This document shows, piece after piece, positions 57,329 to 64,000 of a stretch of 64,000 nucleotides of DNA. Position 1 is the stretch's first letter, and every line of letters starts with the position of its first letter. The stretch covers positions 6,489,065-6,553,064 of the forward strand of contig NC_063452.1 of the NCBI RefSeq assembly GCF_020379485.1, in the 5' to 3' direction. The position numbers and the translations under genes are program-made. Origin of the DNA: Brassica napus (taxonomy: Eukaryota > Streptophyta > Magnoliopsida > Brassicales > Brassicaceae). The notes beneath the pieces were generated by a model, which did no database searches, was not told where the DNA came from, and saw nothing but the letters and a program-made list of their open reading frames with translations.

Positions 57329-58879
57329 TGTGAAGTTTGGTCAAAGTCCATCAGACAAGTTCAATGTTGGGCCGGCTTGCACAAGTTACGCGCGGACAAC
57401 ATATGGGCCTAATCGTTGAAGCCCATTAGGTCAAGTGCTGATACAAAGAAGGAAAGATCGCGACAGGGATCTCCAAGCTCAAGCAGAGCCTCTAGGAGGC
57501 GAGAGCTTCCATGGCGTCTCTTGCAGAGATAGAGTAAGTAGTGATAGATATGTAATCCTAGGCTTAGCTCTTAGCCATGTACTTCTCTTGTAATCTCTTT
57601 ATACTCTCTAGGATTTGTATACCCAGGACAGAGAGAGTAATGATCTTGTAAACCACATCGGAGGTGTTTTCCGATACTTCATAATGGATGTTGTGGATCT
57701 TGGATCCACCCCAGATGTAGCGCGCTGCGGCCGTGAACTGGGTGAATAATTCTTGAGTCATGAACAATGATGAATCGTTTGAGTAGTGAAAGGGACAGGG
57801 GTATTATGAGCTTGTATTCCGCAACAAGTGTTGTGGGAACCGAAATTCGCACTGTCGATTTCCGTTTAAATTAGGAAAGTATGAGAACCCTAATTTCCCA
57901 GAGGTCCCGGATATCTGCTAATACCACACACTAAGCAATCAGAACACGAGATAACAACGATAAATTATATGAAATCGTAAAAAGAGAGCAAAGAGAAGTC
58001 TTATTCTGAATTTGCGTATGAGCGTTTACAACAAGGTATAAGCCTGGGCTCGAGAGCTGTCGGTGAGATTCCTAGTTCTAACAACCCTAAGACGGCTAAA
58101 CCTAATTGAGTCGCAGATCGAATAACAAAAACGGAAAGTTTCTTAATTGCCCTAAGTGCTAAGTTTGCTCTGAGAAAGTCCTTCCCCATGCTTCTCGCCT
58201 AGGACTCCTTATATACTGGCTCCTAGGTCGGTTTGCGCTTTTCCTCTTCTGCCCTTAAGCCGTCATAGCGTAAAAATGGAGATATTCCATTTTTTCCGAT
58301 CTTCGTAATTATCTTCAAAATTTCGTATTTATCCGCGGAAACTTGACATTTATCTTTCCTTGGGAACCAAGCGTAAACCGTCATGCGGCTTACGGGCTGT
58401 TGGTTAAGAAATCGTAAGTTGGGCCTCGAGTCATGTCTTAGGTCCCTTTGGGCCGTCTTCTGACTCGAAGCGTTTATTACGGCTTCTTTCGATAAAGAAC
58501 GAACTTTCCGCGGTTTTTACGATAAAGTTTGATCGATGACTTAGAATGGCGGGAAACATGAAATGGGTTTGCTACGGTCTTCGGGAGATAGCATCGAAGG
58601 GTAGATGAGAATACATGGACTAATGTCGTATCGACGTTTTGGAAGAGCTCGGTCGCTACGTAGCGACTGAGCGGAACACTCGTTCGGTCGTTGCGTAGCG
58701 ACCTTTTTCGAGCCCTTGTCTGATGTCTCGTGTTTCCTCCGCAAAACTTTTCGTAAGAAAGAATCTATTTCGAAAAAATATTCGTCGAAGAAATTTCCCG
58801 TTTTCTTCTTCGGACGTTTTGAATGTTAACTCCGTCGTAACCGTTTTTGACCCCAACAAGTGTCTATCATAACCTCACA
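57329..58879 (+). repeat. right LTR, split by a solo LTR
   Basis: The LTR runs from 57329 to 57831, is interrupted by the Tat solo LTR and one copy of its AGTGT target, and resumes to 58879. The left LTR shows the uninterrupted sequence near 52225-52240. Confidence 0.9.
57832..58858 (-). mobile_element. solo LTR of the Tat family
   Basis: Minus-strand reading starts TGTTGGGGTC (from 58858) and ends TTCCCACA (57832), matching LTR-C over its length. AGTGT flanks both sides (57827-57831, 58859-58863). It is 1027 bp, shorter mainly because it carries only about two palindrome units (58648-58705). It results from LTR-LTR recombination of a full element that had inserted here. Confidence 0.93.
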
Positions 58880-58884
58880 GTAAT

Positions 58885-59220
58885 ATTTGATTCTAGATAA
58901 ATGTTGGTCGAAATCAGGCTTGTAATCAATTTGTGTATGCCCGTTTATCAGTATTTTATAATATTTAATATTTAAAAAAAATTATCTTCAAACAAACTAT
59001 TAGATTGTATCGCTTTTGTTAAAAGCAAACTCACCTCTTTCCAGTGCACAAATTTGCAGAGAAAAATCCAAAAGAAAAGAAAAAGATATAGAAAAAATCA
59101 TGAATAGTAACTCAATTTAATAAATGTCCAATTAAAACCCTGATATATAATTTTATTTTAAGAAACTGACTATAAAAACAAGGACGTGAATAAGAGTCAA
59201 AAACCCATCGTGGCATTATC
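58885..59220. repeat. upstream block of unit 4
   Basis: It matches 11050-11337 of unit 1 (ATCTTCAAACAAACTATTA, GAGTCAAAAACCCATCGTGG). The block is cut off after GTGGCATTATC by a LINE tail; no fourth CASPL5A fragment or subtilase follows in the window. Confidence 0.75.
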
Positions 59221-59265
59221 TTTTTTTTTGAAAGAATTTTAAATTTATTTATCTCAAAAAAAACT
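59221..59265 (-). mobile_element. extremely truncated LINE 3' end
   Basis: The minus strand reads GATAAATAAATTTAAAATTC followed by TTTC and about nine A. This matches the 3' end of the LINE at 28680-29725 (GTGAATAAATTTAAAGTTC, TTTC, poly A). Only about 40 bp of element is left. Confidence 0.55.
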
Positions 59266-59334
59266 TTTGTAGTTATAAGTCCATATACTAAACCCTAACT
59301 AACTTTGTGTTCCTATATATAGGTATAGTTGTCT

Positions 59335-59560
59335 TTTTTTTTAACCGAGTGTCTTGGTCCCACCGTGGTGGTCCAGACTAGAGACCAAACCTTTAGCGGC
59401 GGGGACGCTCACCCGAGGGTGGGTCATGGCCAGGCAACGGTCTTCGGTCTCAGGCGCCAGAGCAAGTCCGCATGTAAATTCCCTGGTGGCCAGTGCGAGT
59501 CGAACCCGGGACCGTACTTGCAGCTGCAAGCCGTTTACCACCAGACTAACTCGTCCTGGT
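59335..59560 (-). mobile_element. tRNA-derived SINE
   Basis: The minus strand starts ACCAGGACGAGTTAGTCTGG (A-box-like) and has a B box GGTTCGACTC (59506-59497) about 45 bp further in. It ends in an A run (plus-strand T run, 59335-59342). A perfect 17-bp duplication TATAGGTATAGTTGTCT flanks it (59318-59334, 59561-59577). At 226 bp it fits plant SINEs. The long duplication and A tail exclude a true tRNA gene. Confidence 0.9.
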
Positions 59561-59577
59561 TATAGGTATAGTTGTCT

Positions 59578-61534
59578 ACGGACTAATAACGAGAAAAATC
59601 TAAAACCCTAGTGAAAAAAAAAAATTCCTCATAGCTTATGACGTCATCTTCATTTCGCTCTTAGACGTGGTCTTCATATCCCTCTTAGACGTGGTCTTCG
59701 ATTGATGTTGCTACCACTACCTATCAAGATAAGGATTATTCTCTATACTTTAACATCATACTTAATCCATCATGCTTTAACCAATTATTTAGATCTGATT
59801 ATTATGTTATTATGAGAGAATCATTTATTGGTCATGTTTCTTTTTCGTTTGTTTGCTCAAAATTTAATTACTCGAGATGTTATTGCTTTGAACGACTTGA
59901 TTTGACTGGTGCTCTTTTATATTGTATCGTTATTGATCTGGTTTTATTAATTTAATAAATCACTAGAGAAAATGAGTAGTCTTTTGATAACAGGACGGCT
60001 TTGTATTATACTTCGATTATAGCATTCAGATTAATTTTATGACTGTCAATGGTTGTCCATCTGTTAAAGATGACTAGTTTAATTTAATTTTACAGGCTGT
60101 AATTTGTATCGCTTATTGTTAATAGGTTTGGTTATCAAGAGCTCGTCTTTGTTATTTACTGTTTTATTATGAAAATCAATCGGTTTGTTTATAAGTTATA
60201 ACCATCACCACTTAGCTCACTATTTTTATTGTTGATACTGTGAACTAAAAGTTAGAATCTATAACTACAATTAAAACCTACGAATCATTTCTTGTTATAG
60301 TTGATACTCTTTATTGTCATATGTGTTGTTGTTATCACGTTAGTATATATGGTTATTGTTTCATTACTTAATTCATTCATACAGTTAACACATGACATAG
60401 TCATAGTATTATTATTCACATATATACTTTGTTCTTTTAGCAATATAATATGAGTCTGAGTTTGACCTATTGCTGTCAATACAATAAATGATATTATTTT
60501 ATATGAGTGGTTCTTGTTTCTCACTAATTTATATTTCACCGGTTGATACATTCGTCGAACTTCATGTATAAATAATAATATGTGTCTTCTATCATGTTTA
60601 TGGTTTCATATGCATTACAGTGTATTTGTTCTAGCGGTTCTATAGTCATTATTCTTTATGATTGATTTAAAATCATATTTGTATATTTTGCCGCTCACTC
60701 CTTTTATATGTTGCTTGGTCTCTAGTCCACAGATTGACGATATTATTCTTTTGAATACTACACATGTTTTTTGTATTGTTAGTAATAATATTGGGATAAT
60801 GCTACAAAATTAATTTTGATATTACATATTGATGTTTACTAAAATATCAATATAGCCATGTTTTATGAGCAATTTTAAGTATTTCAGGGTTATGTATATT
60901 TGAGATTCTAACTAGCCGAAAGATAGAAAATGTTTTAAAGATCATCTTCATGCCAGATTTTCAATTCCTGTTTTACTTCTACTATCGAGATAAGTTTATA
61001 TTCCCTATCATGCTTAATAATAATTTATAGTCAAATAAACCTTTGATTAAATAAATTAATTATACATGTCATTTGATTCGTTTAAATATTTTGTTGAAAA
61101 CTTAATCATATAATCTAAAAATGATTAATGGCATGATAGTAAAAAGATAGTGAATAAAATAATTATTTAATGTTGTCTAGTAGACACCCGATTGATAAAA
61201 TGAGATTAAAGAAGTTTATAACTATATTTTGTCTCCTTGAGACTAAGAAAAAATAATAATGAGCTACTAATGTAAGATGAAAAAATCACATCTAGTTGAT
61301 TATGATCATTCTCTTCAAGAGAATCTGACATTTTATATTGAAAAAGAAAATCAACATTGGTCAAGAAAGTAGACATAAAAGTGATTGTAGACGTGAATGT
61401 GGATATAAATAAGGTTAAAATCCAAAGATTTTTTTTAGAACTCATATTCTCACTTAAAGTTGAAAAAATAAAGATGGTAATAAAGAAGAGATATGATTCA
61501 TTCATATAAAGATGAAAGAAAATTATTGTGAGTA
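59578..61534. other. AT-rich intergenic, no gene seen
   Basis: About 2 kb of AT-rich DNA with only short frames. A small direct repeat TCTTAGACGTGGTCTTC occurs at about 59660-59700. The minus-strand open frame reaching 61637 is rich in Phe/Ile/Leu, has no family match, and overlaps the Copia remnant on the other strand, so it is not called. Confidence 0.55.
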
Positions 61535-64000
61535 CAATGTCTTGTGGTATCAAAATTATTGAAAGCTCTAGAGGAGCAGATACATGCTTGCTTATGGGAA
61601 CACAAGTTAAAATCATTAATGCGTTATACTTTTCCAAGTCTCAAAGATCAAAAAGATCTAAGATATAACACATGACCTTAAATTGGATATGTTGTTGATT
61701 ATAAAGTGAGATTCAATTCCAGATATATGAACCTTGAGTATCATTATCTCGAGGGGAAGATTAGATAATCTCACGTCCCTAGTAAGTGGAACATCCAGAA
61801 GTATGTTCACACTGGAAATAGACTTAAATAGTCATTTATAAAATAAAACCACGAGATTTATACTCTAGTAATGTTGAGACAATAAGTAAATGGAAATGTT
61901 GAATACCTTCAATCAGAAGTATCACCAAAGCACTATTGTATTGTACTACACAATGATTAGAAAATAGAGATAAATGTAATAGTAAACCAGAAGTTTACCG
62001 AAAGTGTAATGTTTGGCAAACCGGTTATGCCATCCCGGTTTAGTAATGATGCGAAAGATAATCATATGCATATTCGTTGAAGAACCAGAAGATTCTTACG
62101 AATGATCTGTTATATGCTGCTTGCTTACAAGGAAATATAAGAATACGATTTTCACCAGTCAAATAGATTTAAAACCTATTTAAACAATGACATGTTTGTG
62201 GGCTTGATCACCCACTGGTGGACTGATCATCCATCATATGTTAATGCATCGACAAGAAGGTCGTATGTATCCTTATCATAAATCGCAACCAGATGTTTGC
62301 GAGATTGGTAAAACTGGTGAATTAACAAGCCTTTAATGGTTATTTTATTCATATGGAGATACATGATGAACATATTGTAGCTAATGTTCATACTTAAGAT
62401 GCAACATCAATGATTCGCATAATGCCAAAGAGTAATTAAAAACTCTCCCTATTAAATTGGTTTTGGGTCAGAAACCAAAGATACTCATCTAGAAAATTTT
62501 CACAAGTTGTAGTTGCTCCACCACACAGCTAAAAGATGGGACCTCAAAGGAAGTTATGAATATGTTGGATATGAGGGGTGTTCAATCCGGATATCGGTTC
62601 GGTTTAGGTTTGGTTTTTTTTGGTTTTCGGTATTTCGGTTAGTAAAATATAACTACCATTCTAAATCCATATTTACTTCGGTTCAGTTCGGTTTATATAC
62701 CGTCGGTTTTCGGTTTATTCGGTTTTATACCAAAAAACATAATTATTTAGTTTGAGATCATATTATATGAATTTTAGAGTCATATTGTCAATACAGTCAT
62801 TTATTAAAAATATATTACATGTTCAAATAAATGAACAAAAAAAGTAAAAATGCTTCTACCGTCAAATAAAATAATCAAATCTATAACTAAAATCAAAGCT
62901 TCAAATTTTGAAAATAAAAATATGAAACAAAACAGAAACATGAAAGAAAAGTTTTTCCACTCTTCCATATTTAGTGTTCATTAAAGTCATGTTTTTTCAA
63001 TCGAACACGAAACTCTGTTTGTTTACAGATAAGAAAAAAGTTGTGAAAATTTTTCATTAATTATTGTCCATCAAATTTATAATCTTCATATTAATTTAGT
63101 GAAGACTAAAATAAAGCAAAAAGATCAAAAGAAAACTTAGAAAATAAGATGTGTGAATTGCGATGTATTGTTATTTAATTATAGTTCAAGTGTTTTACAA
63201 ATTAAGGTTCTTTATTACTATAAAATTATGGTAATAGTTATTAACACAAATTTAACTTATGTAACAAATAGATTTTCATGTATTGTTATAAAATAGATAC
63301 ATATTTACATGTTTCTACTTTTAATCGGTTTATTCGGTTTAATCGGTTATATACCAAACCATATCCAAATCCTACGGTTTTTATAAAATTATATCCATTT
63401 GGTTTATATGGTATATACCAAAACCAAACCATATTGTCTATTTCAGTTCGGTTCGGTTCGGTACGGTTCGGTTTTACCATATTGAACAGTCCTAGATATG
63501 ATCTCCATTGATGATAAAATTTTGAAGATTTTATAAAATTTATTTAAAGACTCATAGTTAGTCTATCCAACATTAAGGGGAGAAAATAAACAGCTGGAGA
63601 ATGAATGAGTTGAATGAATTATCATTAATCCTCGGACTAAAGAGCGTGAATAGAAGTCCAAAAATGAATGTTTGGAGATAATTCTATTAAAAATATTAGC
63701 ATATGAGTTGCCATGCTCATTTACTGACCCTAAGAAAGTGATTAAGTCACAAGTACCAGCTCTAAATGCTCCAATTTAAATTGATGTCCCAGAATGACAG
63801 TATCAAACTGCTAATGAGTTTAAAGAGTGCTTGAAGCGTGAAAGACTTATCAGTTCTGAATATAATAATCCTCATAAAAGAAAAAAAGCTTGAATGAGAA
63901 TGGCAGAATCGAGGAATGAAAGATTAAAGATCTCGAGGAAAGATAGAAAACATGACAAGAAAGAAATTCAGGTACCTGAGAATAAAGAAAACTCAAATAG
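61535..64000 (+). pseudogene. degenerate Copia gag-pol remnant, runs off the window
   Basis: Broken plus-strand segments follow Copia order: a protease-side piece (GTQVKIINALYFSKSQR, about 61590), gag-pre-integrase (RNQKILTNDLLYAACLQGN, about 62085), the post-integrase KMGPQ segment (about 62535) with stops in frame, and after an hAT-like insertion the linker preceding reverse transcriptase (63494-64000). Many stops and indels are present. It belongs to the same lineage as the element at 22596-28368. No LTR is seen within the window. Confidence 0.7.
62575..63493. mobile_element. hAT-like CGGTT-rich MITE in the Copia remnant
   Basis: Its ends are imperfect inverted repeats (GGGGTGTTCAAT and an inward-read AGGACTGTTCAAT), followed by subterminal CGGTTCGGTT runs. 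GGATATGA (62567-62574) and AGATATGA (63494-63501) form an 8-bp duplication with one mismatch, fitting hAT elements. The Copia frame resumes directly after it, confirming the boundaries. The 919-bp interior is AT-rich and non-coding. Confidence 0.75.

Larger units (their letters stand above)
51728..58879 (+). mobile_element. Copia-type LTR element without coding capacity
   Basis: The LTRs are 51728-52248 (521 bp) and 57329-58879 (about 519 bp once the nested solo LTR and its duplicated site are removed). They have TGTGAGG...CCTCACA-type ends and a GTAAT target duplication (51723-51727, 58880-58884). A Met-tRNA-type primer site follows the left LTR. The 5.1-kb interior has no gag or pol similarity that I can recognise and no frame over about 110 codons, so it fits a large retrotransposon derivative mobilised by a partner. 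LTR divergence is modest, so the lack of coding is probably not simple decay. Confidence 0.85.

Noticed and set aside
59480..59560. tRNA gene on the minus strand
   Set aside because: A/B boxes belong to a SINE: long target duplication, A tail and 226-bp body.
61206..61637. 143-codon minus-strand membrane-like protein
   Set aside because: No family match; it overlaps the plus-strand Copia remnant and its hydrophobicity reflects AT-rich complement bias.

Overview
The window is plant nuclear DNA, almost certainly from a Brassicaceae species and probably a Brassica (inference). The one intact host gene is an intronless subtilase very close to Arabidopsis SBT1.7/ARA12. The rest is AT-rich sequence packed with nested plant transposable elements. 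Nothing prokaryotic is present.

Layout. 1-2404 is AT-rich intergenic DNA. 2405-9510 is a complete CACTA (En/Spm) element with matching ends and a 3-bp target duplication; both of its genes are damaged, and it carries arrays of a telomere-like TTTCGGG heptamer. A PIF/Harbinger-like MITE follows (10011-10690). From about 10.7 kb to 59.2 kb the window is a tandem segmental duplication. The unit is [fragment of a CASP-like (CASPL5A-type) first exon on the minus strand] - [shared upstream sequence] - [subtilase, plus strand] - [shared downstream sequence]. Four copies of the flanking blocks, three of the CASPL5A fragment and three of the subtilase can be read. Copy 1 of the subtilase (20180-22456) is intact. 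Copy 2 (33086-45765) is 5'-deleted and split by a 12.1-kb retroelement. Copy 3 (49761-50813) has lost most of its catalytic domain.

The units are loaded with insertions, many datable against each other because other units preserve the empty sites. They include a Copia element (11338-16070); two related Helitrons in opposite orientation (16499-18827, 30118-31111); a MULE-type MITE holding interstitial telomeric repeats (19394-19842); a degenerate Copia (22596-28368); two 5'-truncated LINEs (28680-29725, 46685-47517); a poly(A)-only retroinsertion (about 29809); a three-LTR Tat-lineage Ty3/gypsy composite (33304-45444); and a coding-less Copia-type element (51728-58879) whose right LTR contains a solo LTR of the Tat family. 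A tRNA-like SINE (59335-59560) and a further degenerate Copia with an hAT-like insertion (61535-64000) close the window.

Most unusual signals: the Tat LTRs carry arrays of a perfect 26-bp CpG-rich palindrome whose copy number ranges from about 2 to 16 among LTRs; the Tat element keeps an antisense, apparently two-exon coiled-coil gene next to its 3' LTR although its gag is missing; and the CACTA element has TTTCGGG arrays where its transposase gene is cut off.

Only the subtilase copy at 20180-22456 looks like a functional host gene. All calls come from reading the sequence and recalled family knowledge; no database search was run.
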